Shown one piece after another: positions 1-9,600 of a DNA stretch of 19,812 bases. Location of the stretch: NCBI GenBank assembly GCA_016987375.1, contig PJRA01000519.1:546767-566578 (forward strand), given 5' to 3'. Under the pieces are notes generated by a model, which worked only from the letters and a program-made list of their open reading frames with translations, was not told the origin of the DNA and made no database searches. Made by a program: the position numbers and the translations under genes. The DNA is from Brachionus koreanus. Taxonomy: Eukaryota > Rotifera > Eurotatoria > Ploima > Brachionidae. Numbering within the stretch: position 1 is the first letter of the stretch; each line of letters starts with the position of its first letter.

Positions 1-3000
1 TGAATTTTTTATACAAAAATTTCTCAAACTTCACGCTCATTTGAACATTTATGAAAAAATGAGCATTGAAGAAATTTACAATGAATTTTTGAACATAATC
101 AATCAGACTAATCCAGATAGAGACTTGCATACATGGTCAAAAGAGTGCGGTGCTAATATGACTATGAATTGGCCTGTATTCGAAGAGTATTCCGATCACG
201 GCAAACAAATTGCCAAACATAGAAAAAAAAGCGACAAAGACTCTAACGAAGGCATAACAATGACTTCAATTAAACCCATTGATGAAGCAGAGACAAAAAG
301 TTTGTCTTCTGAAATAAAAAACTACAGGTATTTTACTTTATTATGTTGGCAAATATTTTTTAAAATTTTATTATGGCTTTTTACAGATAGTAGATCATTA
401 ATTTAAAGTTCTAGAAAAAAAATTCATTTATTTTTTGGGCTAAAAAAAAAAAGTTACTTATTTAGAAAACTGTAAAATTATAAATTTTGGTAAAAATTTC
501 CCATGTTAGCATCCATGTATGATCTTAAATTTTGTACTTCTGTGATAAAGAGCTATAAAGATCGGCGAAAAAGTTAGAAACTTTTCTGATGCAGAATTTA
601 GAGAGATAGATTAAAATGAAAGACTTAAAAAATTCAATTTAACTACTCTGGAGATGAGAAGTAATCGAAAAGATCTAATTCAAATTTTCAAGTTCACCAA
701 AGGTTCTTGCAAAATTAATTGGTATAATCCAGTTTTATTTAAAAAAGATTTTTCAAATGGACCAAGACTAGGTACTTTACTCCATGATTTAACATTGGAG
801 AGAAATTTTCCTATTGATTGTGATCAGTGCAACAATTTCTTTAGTAATTAAGTCTTATATTTGTTATATTTGTTCGGTACATTCCTTGGTGTTCAATTTT
901 ATAATGGTTTAGTTTGGTAAGCTGGTTAAATGATTTTTTGTTCCCAGCATTTTGTTTACCAAAATTGTTTTTTTTTGGTCGACCAAATTTAACTAAATTC
1001 AATATTTTAAACAAATTTTGTAATTTTTTAAATTTTGAGTTACAATTTTATGACATTAAATTTTTTTTAATAAAATAAGATTTACTCTTTAATAAATACA
1101 AACAAAACAAAAATTCTTCCTATTTTGACAAATTAAATTCCCCTATAATAGAATATTTTTAAAAAGATACTGCAAAAAATTACTTTATTACTTAAATATT
1201 GTTTCTTATGCAAAAAAAGGAAAAAATAAAATATCAACAAGATTTTAATTGATTATTGATTTTGATTATTTTTGAAAAGAAATAATGTAAAAATGGAATA
1301 TGAAATAAGTGCAAGTGTTAGATACAAGTGATTTGTTAGTAAATTAGACCATTGTATTGCACTGTGAAACTATAAACCTACAAGTTGGCTAGAGACAATT
1401 TTTTATTTATTAAGAAAACTACAACAATTTATCAAAATAGAAAGAATTTTTGTTTTCTTTTGTTTGTATTTGATCGCATTACCAACTAATCCTTAATAAT
1501 GATTATGTTTGATTATGATCCTAGACCATTTTTTTTCAAAAATTGGTATGTTTAATTTTTAAAATAATGGAAAACCACTGTCAATTTTTTATTTTAAAAA
1601 TTCTTTTTACTTTTTAGTTAAAAGTAATTTTTTTTAATTTAATCAACTTTAAAATTAAAATTAACTTTAGGCTAAAATAAAATTTTTTTTTCTATGATTC
1701 ACAAATAAGACAAACTCGATTACTTTAAGCTAACATATTAATCAAAATATTATCCTTAATGATTACAATGTTACATTGAATGTTTCTTTTGAAAATATAC
1801 TTCTGCAATCTTATTTATTACTCAAAAAATAATTAAAAAAGCAGGTTTTTATAAATGATAATTTTTGAGCATGATCATTTCATTTTGAATTTTATTAGAT
1901 TAGATTTAACTTAAATTTTCCTGTTCTAATTGATTTTTCTCTTTTAAATGTAGATAAATAGTGAATATTTTTGTGATGAATTATTTTTCACTCAGCTTTA
2001 TTTATTTTTTTTTTAACCCTATCCTATCCTAGTGGATAATGGGGACTCCTTTTCAAGTACCTTTTTGAGCAACAGCTCCGATCTGACATAGAGGCTAATG
2101 CATCGAGTTGATCATCTACACTGAAAATTTTATCCAGTCGAAACCGGTCCCCCATTTTTTGATGAAAGAGGTTTAAGCCCGTATAGCCGAGTGGTTTGTG
2201 TGTTAGTCATGCAAGCAGAGGGTGGAAGGTTCAAAACCCACTGAGGGTGGAAAAATCTTCAAAATGTCTCTGCAATACGGGGCGCATGTTTAAACTCAGC
2301 TTTATATATGAGTCTTAATCTGGAAATTAAATTTATCTTAATCTTTTTTCTGCGAAAATTTAACTAAAAAAATATAGAAAATTTATTTATTAAAATCTAC
2401 TAAAATCATAAAGAGCCATAAGAAAACTAAATAAAAAAAAATACAATACAATATTTATTTCTTATAGATATTCAACAAATGGATCTTTTGAGCATAAAAA
2501 AAATAAATCTAAATTTCTCAGAACTCTATCACGACGATATTCAAAACGCTTTAATAAATTAAAATCTAATAAAAGGCAAAAAATTTTGCTTCTGATTTCT
2601 TTGCTTGTTTGCACATTAAATTTTTTTCACTCTTTTTGATCACTGTCAGATATGTTCAAAGTAGCTTTAGCAGAAAAAATTTTTTTTTTAAATTTTATCA
2701 TTGAACAAATCTGTTAAAATAGCTTAAAATAAATAATCGCTAATAAATAATAAAATAAGCAAATAATTAATTTATATTTAGATCTGAAATTACAAATGGG
2801 GTTATTAATGGTGTTGAAACAAATGGAACTTTGCAGAAAAATGATGTCAAAATATTGACTAATGGAAGTGGATCGATTCGTAGCGCCTTAAAACCACCAC
2901 CCACCGTTCAAACTCAATCTGCTAGTTCTATTAAACAAGTTGAATATCCAGTTGAGCAAAATCCTTTTGGCGAAGAAGCCGAAACAAATAGTGATCCTAA

Positions 3001-3556
3001 TTTCGATAAAAATTGCACAATTACTTCAAAGCAAAACAATAAAATTCATTCTCCATTGTCTGTTAATGTTGATTCAGGCAAAAATGAGACAAACAATTTC
3101 CAACCAAGCTCAGGTTCTTCAAGCAATAACACATCTAATGAGTCAGCATTTGCTAAAATTTTAAATTTTAAAAGTCTAAATTTTATTTTAGCGTACCAAT
3201 GAGCAATAATAGTGAAGATTCAAATCCGTTTGGAAATGAAGATGAAGAAGATACACAAGAAAATCAGGTTCAGCTAGACAATAGTGACATTGAAGCTGAT
3301 AGAATAGTTAATTTAAATGTTAAAGTACGAGCTCTTTACGATTACAAAAGTGCTGACGATGATGAGCTGTCATTTAAGGCTGGTAAGCTAATTAAATATT
3401 AAAAAAAAGATCAAGTTTTATTTAAAGTTTATGCTTTTTTTCATTAAAGGAGAAGAATTAATAAAATTGGCAAATGAAGACAAAAGAGGTTGGTGCTTGG
3501 GGAAAATAGGAGACAAAATTGGACTTTATCCGGCTACATATGCTACTGAAATTTAA
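1..3556 (+). CDS. PACSIN/syndapin-like protein, copy A (3' part, gene runs off left edge)
   Basis: Spliced gene; exons seen are <1-327, 2782-3141, 3192-3382 and 3450-3556. The first exon is open from base 2 and encodes the end of an F-BAR domain, with the family signature MNWPVFEEYS and then a GITMTSIKP segment. The second encodes a Ser/Asn-rich linker with VEQNPFG. The third begins with SNPFG, an acidic run and the SH3 start VRALYDYKSADDDELSFKAG. The last completes SH3 (RGWCLGKIGDKIGLYPATY) and stops at 3554-3556. All joins are in phase (2, 2, 1), and the 360-nt and 107-nt exons equal those of copy B exactly. By family knowledge the F-BAR part bends membranes, NPF motifs bind EH-domain proteins and SH3 recruits dynamin and N-WASP in endocytosis. 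No frameshift or stop is seen, so the gene looks functional. The first 2.7 kb of intron holds repeat relics. Paralog-level naming (PACSIN1/2/3) is not justified. Confidence 0.9.
615..851 (+). mobile_element. Non-LTR retrotransposon relic: C-terminal end of reverse transcriptase ORF
   Basis: In one frame this reads NERLKKFNLTTLEMRSNRKD, then LIQIFKF, then NWYNPVLF, and ends CDQCNNFFSN followed by TAA. The order of a short ERLKKLxLxTLExRR block, then DLIQxFK, then a cysteine/asparagine block NFFxN is the usual C-terminal tail after the polymerase domain in jockey/CR1-like elements. Upstream bases 540-612 carry weaker traces (YKDR) in other frames with stops, so the copy is 5'-truncated and frame-broken. 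It sits inside the long intron of PACSIN copy A in the same orientation. It is a dead fragment and not a host gene. Confidence 0.7.
2031..2310 (+). repeat. tRNA-derived SINE-like segment
   Basis: This block is clearly richer in G+C than its surroundings, with CCTATCCTATCCTAGTGG near the left end and a tRNA-like core at 2177-2248. The sharp compositional edge and an embedded decayed tRNA point to a SINE or composite repeat inside the copy A intron. I see no second copy in the window and no clear target-site duplication, so the borders are approximate. Confidence 0.45.
2177..2248 (+). other. Decayed tRNA-like core (pol III A and B boxes)
   Basis: The A-box-like TAGCCGAGTGG starts at 2184 and the B-box-like GGTTCAAAACCC at 2228. 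The segment is 72 nt. The acceptor arms GCCCGTA and TGAGGGT pair at six of seven positions with wobble. The anticodon-arm loop GTCATGC has T at position 33 and would read CAT (Met-like). The D stem is poor and the T stem pairs at only three of five positions, so this is better read as a SINE head or tRNA pseudogene than as a working tRNA. Confidence 0.45.
2468..2639 (+). CDS. Possible alternative terminal exon of PACSIN copy A (basic, hydrophobic C-terminus)
   Basis: An acceptor TTTCTTATAG ends at 2467 and is followed by an open frame of 56 codons to TGA at 2637-2639. The phase matches the F-BAR exon: AG from 327 plus A gives Arg. The peptide has a highly basic stretch (residues about 10-38, with RTLSRRYSKRFNKLKSNKRQ) and then about 15 hydrophobic residues, ILLLISLLVCTLNFF. 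It uses CGA and CGC codons, unusual for local intron DNA. Such an isoform would replace the NPF linker and SH3 with a basic, hydrophobic tail. It could also be chance; no similar tail is seen in copy B. Confidence 0.3.
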
Positions 3557-3899
3557 ATTTTTTTTTTAAATTAAAATGTAAAGACCGTTTATTTAAAATT
3601 TTTATCGCTTTTTCTTTCAAATATCTGGTAAAATTATCAGTTGACCAGAAATAGAGTTTAGATATGGCCTTTAAAAATGAAAAGCGAAAAATAGAAAAAA
3701 TATACTAATGTAAATTTTGATGGCCGGTTTTTTTTTATTAAAATTTATTTTATTTATTCTAAATTAAATATAATAAACTATATTTTAAAAAAACAAATTA
3801 TTTTAACAGATGAACCATAATTCTTTGCACAAAATTCTAATTACAAAAAAAATGTATCAAAATAAAATTTTTCTAAGATTTAAATATATAATAAAAGAA

Positions 3900-5055
3900 A
3901 TTTCTTGGTGATCGGGATGTTCAATTTAGTGTTTATACACATAACTTTCGTTTTGGCCACATTTATTTCGAGTCCAGTTGGTTTAGCGTTGTTCGCCAAA
4001 TCTTGTGTTTTCATACGCATTTGTTAACATTCTGATATATTCTGTACAAGATATTCCGCAAACTCTAAATCTTCAAGATTGGTCGTTAAACCCCATTGTT
4101 TACCCCTGGCATTTACAGTTTTTTCACTCAAGCATCAATCATTTTTAGGAATAGTGTCTGAGACAAAACGCACCATTGCCGGACTCCTGTACACATTCAC
4201 AGCTCTCAGGTTGTCCTTTCTCAGAATCACGCTACGCTCAAAATTCGCGTAAAAGAGTTTTATCAAGTAAAGATCTTAGTATGGCCCACAGGGCTTCTCT
4301 GTGTATCCTGTCAAAGGCTTTTTTGAATTCAATGAAGTTAAGGTACAAGGGGCTTTTCATTCGATACTTTGTTCTATGATGTTCCTAAGTGCTAATATCT
4401 GGTCTATGCATCCTCTCCCTTGTCTAAATCCTACTTGTTCCTCTCTGAGTGTAACATCCAAATTCTTTCCAGAATTATTCTGTAGAGCGCATTGCTTGCT
4501 ATTGTTAGCAATGTTATTCGTCTCCAATTATCACAGATCATTTTGTTGCTTTTCTTTGGAAGTTTGACTATTAGGCTTTTGACCATAATTTCTGATATAA
4601 TTTCTTGTCACCTTATTCTGCTGAAGAGATCGTGCAGTACTCTTATCGTGATCCTACCATCAACTTTCAAGATTTCTGCTGTTATCCCGTCAATACCGGG
4701 AGCTTTTCTATTTTTTAGAGCCTTTATAGCAGTTTCTATTTCTTTTTGGCTTGGCACTTGGGTGTCAATAACTAGACAAGTGCTAGCTGGTTCTGGTTTT
4801 AAATGCTCTTTGGGTTCTGGTCTATTTAGAACCTCTTTAAAGTGCTCAATCCATCTCTCTCTTTCAGTCGTTAAGAAACGATCTTTTTTGTCTTTCACCA
4901 AAGTTGTTCTTCTCTGTAAGGTGCCTTATATTGCATTAGTGATCTTGTGAAGCATATGTAGGTTCTCTTTTGAGCTGTTTTTTTTTGCTTCGCTGACACA
5001 CTGGTTTATATAATTTCTTTTGTCCTGTCTTGCTCCTTTTTTCACAAGCCTGTTT
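3900..5055 (-). mobile_element. Non-LTR retrotransposon relic (RTE-like), reverse transcriptase region
   Basis: On the minus strand the parts come in the order of a LINE polymerase. From about 5055 there is VKKGARQDKRNYINQCVSEA, then a clean stretch at 4901-4608 with ERERWIEHFKEVLNRPEP and RKAPGIDGITAEILK. RT palm traces follow at about 4560-4300: WRRITLL, GFRQGRGCIDQI-like and LRNIIE. Last is the end region at about 4120-3900 with LEDLEFAEYL, where a FADD-type box is expected, and GLEINVAKTKVMCINTK. The frame changes several times and there are stops, so it is dead. The endonuclease half is missing, as in 5'-truncated LINE insertions. It lies between the 3' ends of the two PACSIN genes. The RTE assignment is from remembered family likeness and is tentative. 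Confidence 0.8.
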
Positions 5056-5211
5056 TTATACTAAACTGTTGCTTAGATTTAAATGTTTAATTGAATAAGA
5101 ATTATTAATTTGAGAAATAAATCTAATTGTTTAATGATTATTATGAATGTGTGAAATAAAAATTGTCTGTTACATCGTAACTCTTTACAAAATATCCATT
5201 ATTAAATAGTT

Positions 5212-5400
5212 TTAAAACAAACAAAGGTGGGATGGGTCTTTTAAACTCCTCTTGTTACTTACTTTTTTTTTTTGTTCAATAAATTTAATCATTTTTATAA
5301 TTTTTTTTCAATCATATGTTAAAAATAAAAAAAAATTAAAGAATTATTTCATTTTTATTAGAAAATAATTTTATTTTCATTGTAAAAACGTAAAAAAACT
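5212..5400 (-). repeat. TTAA-flanked MITE, copy C (diverged, inverted)
   Basis: This stretch matches the reverse complement of the element at 15247-15476. It shares the blocks GGGTCTTTT, TTGTTACTT, TTCAATAAATTTAA, TTTTTTCAATCATAT and AAAATAATTTTATTTTCATTG in the same order. The outer end reads TTAAAACAAACAAAGG where the intact copy has TTAACACTCAAAAACCGG. The other end is not recognisable after about 5400. Confidence 0.6.
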
Positions 5401-6696
5401 AGACAAATAATATGGATTGAAAAATTCCTTCTTTCTTTGAGTGTTGAATAAAATAGAACTCGAATTTTGATTATTAGAACCATTTTTTAATTTTTGAAGG
5501 AACTGATGTAGTTTGTTTTTCTTGTTTGTAAAAGAAAAGGTGAATTTGGGTAAAGATATGCAAGATAGATAATGGCGTGTGCTAATTCAATAACTAAAAT
5601 TACTTATTTTTCACCAGTTTTATTTAACTTAAATAAATTTACAATTTTTTTTATAAAATTACTTAATTGATATAAATATACAGATTTATGTTAAAAATCA
5701 AGTTTACAACTTGTTTTTCTAATTTTTAACTAAATTAAAAAAAATTAGACGTTTTGACAGGCTCAAAGATAAAAAAATATGAATTTTAGCTGAATGGTTA
5801 AAAGATAATTTTAAGCAAATCGATGTCGGTATCAAAAAACATCCATATTTTTGTAAAAAATGTTACCATGATTTGTTCAAAATGCATATTAAAAAAAACT
5901 ATTTTAAAAGAAGCATTAGTAGATAAAATAAAGCCAAATATTGAATTGATATAGAATACTGATTACTACAATAATTTATAATTATTTATTACTATTATTT
6001 TACAAATATTGAAATTTTGAAATTTAGAATTGATTTTTTTTATAAATTAAAAAAAATTCCGCTACACAATCTAAAAGATTACACTTGTAATACATTTTTA
6101 CAGCATTTTATTTTTTATAAGTAAAATATTATTTAATTTAAAATTTTAATACACATAAGAAAAATTATGATGAATAATACAAGTTATGCAAAATTAGCAA
6201 TTCTTTTTTTTTCAAGTGATCTTAGTTTAAGTTTCAGTAATTCTAGTTAAAAATAATAAATCGCCATAGATAATGTACTGCGACATAGTGTTCTATACCA
6301 GGGCAGATTTGCGCTTAGCCTTTTAAAAGAGTTCTTTAAGTATAATTATTTTTACAACTTATGTTATTTTTTACCATCTAATTTTTTTTCTTTTTTTTTA
6401 TACTTTTATCTTGCATCTGCTTGAAAGGGGGTACATGAAATGAAATAAATAAAATCAATAGTATTTTTAAATTTAAAAAATTAAGATAAAATAATTTTTT
6501 AACTTTTTAAAATTTTATTTTTAAAAAATATTAATAAAAAGTGTGGAAAGAACAAAAAACTTAAATAAAATTTTAAAATTCATATAAACTCCTTTCAACC
6601 GGGGATTTAAATACAGACAATTAAAAATTCTACTTAATAGAAAATTATACATTAATCGATATTTGGAAAATAAATTTAGAGCTAGAGCTTGAATTA
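5401..6696. other. Intergenic space between the two convergent PACSIN genes
   Basis: This is A+T-rich sequence with long homopolymers. I see no gene or RNA here. A less A+T-rich patch at about 6260-6320 (containing TACTGCGACATAGTG) is unassigned and may be a repeat remnant. The right end is the 3' untranslated region of copy B; on the minus strand an AATAAA lies at 6519-6514. Confidence 0.5.
6514..6519 (-). promoter_or_regulatory. Possible polyadenylation signal of PACSIN copy B
   Basis: Minus-strand AATAAA about 180 nt beyond the stop codon at 6697. Such hexamers are common by chance in this composition, so support is weak. Confidence 0.3.
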
Positions 6697-9600
6697 TTAG
6701 AACTCTGTTGCATAAGTGGCTGGATATAGGCCAACTCTTTCCCCAATTTTTCCAAGACACCATCCTCTTTCATCTTCATTCGCCAATTTTATAAATTCTT
6801 CCCCTTTTTTAAACAAAAAAATAATTTAAACAAAAAAGAAATCAAATTTTTGTTTTAACAAACCTGCTTTGAAAGACAACTCGTCGTCTTCAGCACTATT
6901 GTAATCGTATAACGCTCTAACTCTAATATTTAAATACATGGCTCGTTCATCGTCATCACTTTCATGACTGGTTATTGCATGAGGCTGAGAGTTGGTATTT
7001 CCAGTCTTATGGCTATCATCATCTTCATCATACTCTCCGAAAGGATTTGACTCTCTACTATGGCTGCTCAAAGGCCCACTTAAACAAAAATTATTTTTAT
7101 TAGTAAATGTTTATTTTATTGTTCAATAATCATTTAAGGATTTGGGACAACAAGACATTTTATACATTCAATAAATCACAGCACTCTATTTTTAATGTTA
7201 CTTTGCTAGATTATCATAATTTTGCTGAAAATCATTTAAATTATAATTTGGATTTAGATTGTCATACAAGTCAAAATGGTTCTTATTTTGAGAAAAATTA
7301 TCATACTCAAGTTTGGAAGTAGTGTTGTTTCGAATTGGTGCAAATGAAGTTTTGGAGCTGGCAGATCCAGTTTTGTTATCATCTTCGACTCCGAAAGGAT
7401 TTTGTTCAACAGGATAGTCGACTTGAATCGACTTTCTAGATCTACTATCTTTATTAGAAGCACAACTACCACTTATACTACTAGTTTTTCTCAAAATTTT
7501 TATATCACTTTTACGTATTAAAACACGACTTTCGTTATGATTTTTCTTATCATCAATCAATCTTTTTAATTCAAATAAATCAAATCAATATTTTTCATTA
7601 TTTATTTTCAAAAGCTTGTACTTTATTTGTACGATTTTACAATTTTATTTTCTAAAGGCCAAACAATAATCTAATTATTTTATTATTAAATATTGGTTTT
7701 CATATTAAAATTCAACCAATTATTTTTTTAGCTTTTGTTGATACAAGATATTTTGTTGATAAATTTTCACTTTTTCACAAAAAAGTGAAAATAAACTAAA
7801 AAACTGTGCCAAATAGAAACAAACAAGTAATATACACTGAAAAAGTCTAGACTATGTTCAAAAGTTGATTTAAAATAAGTTTTAATTCATTTTTTGTTAT
7901 AAAAATCATAGTCAAGACAAAAAATAATGTAAATGCAAAGCATCATTAGCTTTAAACAACTTATGTGCATAATTCTACATGCAAAAATTCGTGCATAGTT
8001 TTGAAGTTTGAAAAAATTCTGCAGAAATGCTGAACGTACAATAAAAAATGCTTGTGTAGTAAAATTTATAACAGAAAATATTTTAAAACTTTTATTTAAA
8101 AATGATATTTTATATATGAACATAAAAATTGATCAAGTATGTTAATTTGGTTAAAAATATGCATTAAACAGATTACTGAATAATAAATCCCTCAAAATTT
8201 TTTTATCTGAAAAAGGTGCATTCAACATTAATACCTGATGCACTCTCACGATTGCAATGGTACATTTCTAAAATTTACTTTTTTGAGTATTGCTATACAA
8301 CTTATAAAGTCAACCTTTTTTCAAAAGATTATAACAATTTTTTTAACTAAAACTTTTTTAAATTAAGTGTACAATTTGATAAAAATATTTTTAGGAAAAA
8401 TTAACAGAATTTAAAAAAAATTTAAAAAGCTTCACACTTTTTGAAATTTTTCTAAAATTAAAGATAAAATTTTAAATCGTACAAAATTAAAGTATATTGC
8501 TCCACTAAGAACCGATAAAATTTTTCAAGCAAAAAAAAGCTTTTAAGTTAGCATTCGAAAAATAATGCATAAAGCTTAGGATTTAGATAATCTTGACAAA
8601 TTAACTTGAGAAAAGCAGTTAGTCTACATTTTAAATTATTTTATGGTTTAATAAAACAGCTGTGTTTTTTAATTTAAATCAAAAGGATTTACAATTATTG
8701 AAAATTAATTTACAAGTTAGAAACATTTATCACTGAACTATCTAATTCAATCTTTACAGACCACACAGAAGCTTTAAGTTGATGATCAATTCATAATATC
8801 ATTTAACACTCAAAGACCGGATGAATTTTTTACCATTTTATTTGAATCTTTTTTTAACTTTTTTTCAATAAAATTAAAAATATTTTGTATTTAATTTTAT
8901 AATATTATTGATTTAAGATATGATTGAAAAAAAAATTATAAAATATGATTAAATTTATTCAATAAAAAACAAATAAAGGAAGTAACAAAGAAGTTCAAAA
9001 GACCCCTCCAGTTTTTGAGTGCAATTGTTGGCAATTTAATTTTAAAATTTGACCTTTTAATTTAATTATGAACGAATGCTAAAAAACATATTCTTCTAAT
9101 CAAAAAACTATGATTTTAATTATTTTTTTATTTATTATTAGACAATTGAATTTTCAATTACAAAATTTGATGTCCTCGTCTTATTTTATTCGACAATTAG
9201 CAAAAATTAGCAATTAAACATATTAAAACACTGGAATTTTTAGCAGCAAAAAATTTTTCAAAATTCAATGTTTTTTTTTATAAATTTTAAATACCTTATT
9301 TTTTCTAAATAATTTATAAAAATTAAAAATCTTTGTAAAATTTTCAATAAGATGATATATAATTCGGCCTAATTCAAAACATTAAAATAAAATGATAATT
9401 AATTTTCTTAAATTAGAAGTTAAATTACATTCGCACAAAAGTTCATAGTCTTTTAATTAGAGGAACAAGTTTTTTTTAACACTAAATGGCCGTTCAAGTA
9501 AAAGCCGTTTTTTTCTAGTTTAAAAAACTATTTTATTTTTCAAATCTTTATAAAATGTAAAGTCTATTACATTTAAATTAAATCAAAGATTAATTTTACT

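Larger units (their letters stand above)
328..2781 (+). other. Long intron of PACSIN copy A
   Basis: The donor is CAG|GTATTT at 327/328, giving phase 2, and the acceptor is TTATATTTAG|A at 2781/2782. Joining AG to A gives an Arg codon and keeps the frame. The intron contains a LINE 3' relic, a SINE-like segment and a possible alternative terminal exon, all listed separately. The part from about 852 to 2030 is very A+T-rich with many homopolymers; I see no gene, RNA or clear repeat in it. Confidence 0.75.

Noticed and set aside
4176..4950. Plus-strand open frames of 67-152 codons
   Set aside because: They are antisense to the minus-strand LINE relic, whose polymerase motifs are plain; the plus-strand peptides show no motif.
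6521..6763. Minus-strand 80-codon frame
   Set aside because: Other frame of the last exon and 3' untranslated region of copy B; the SH3 end is read in a different frame.
7107..7472. Small frames on both strands around the linker exon
   Set aside because: Shadows of the 7561-7202 exon or intron; composition-driven Asn/Phe/Leu runs without motif.
7880..8000. Possible fourth copy of repeat family R
   Set aside because: Only short shared words (ATGTAAATGCAAA, CATCATTAGC); not enough in order to claim a copy.
7887..8123. Minus-strand 78-codon frame rich in Phe/Ile/Lys
   Set aside because: Composition alone explains it; no CG-containing exon-like codons, no motif and no sensible splice partners.
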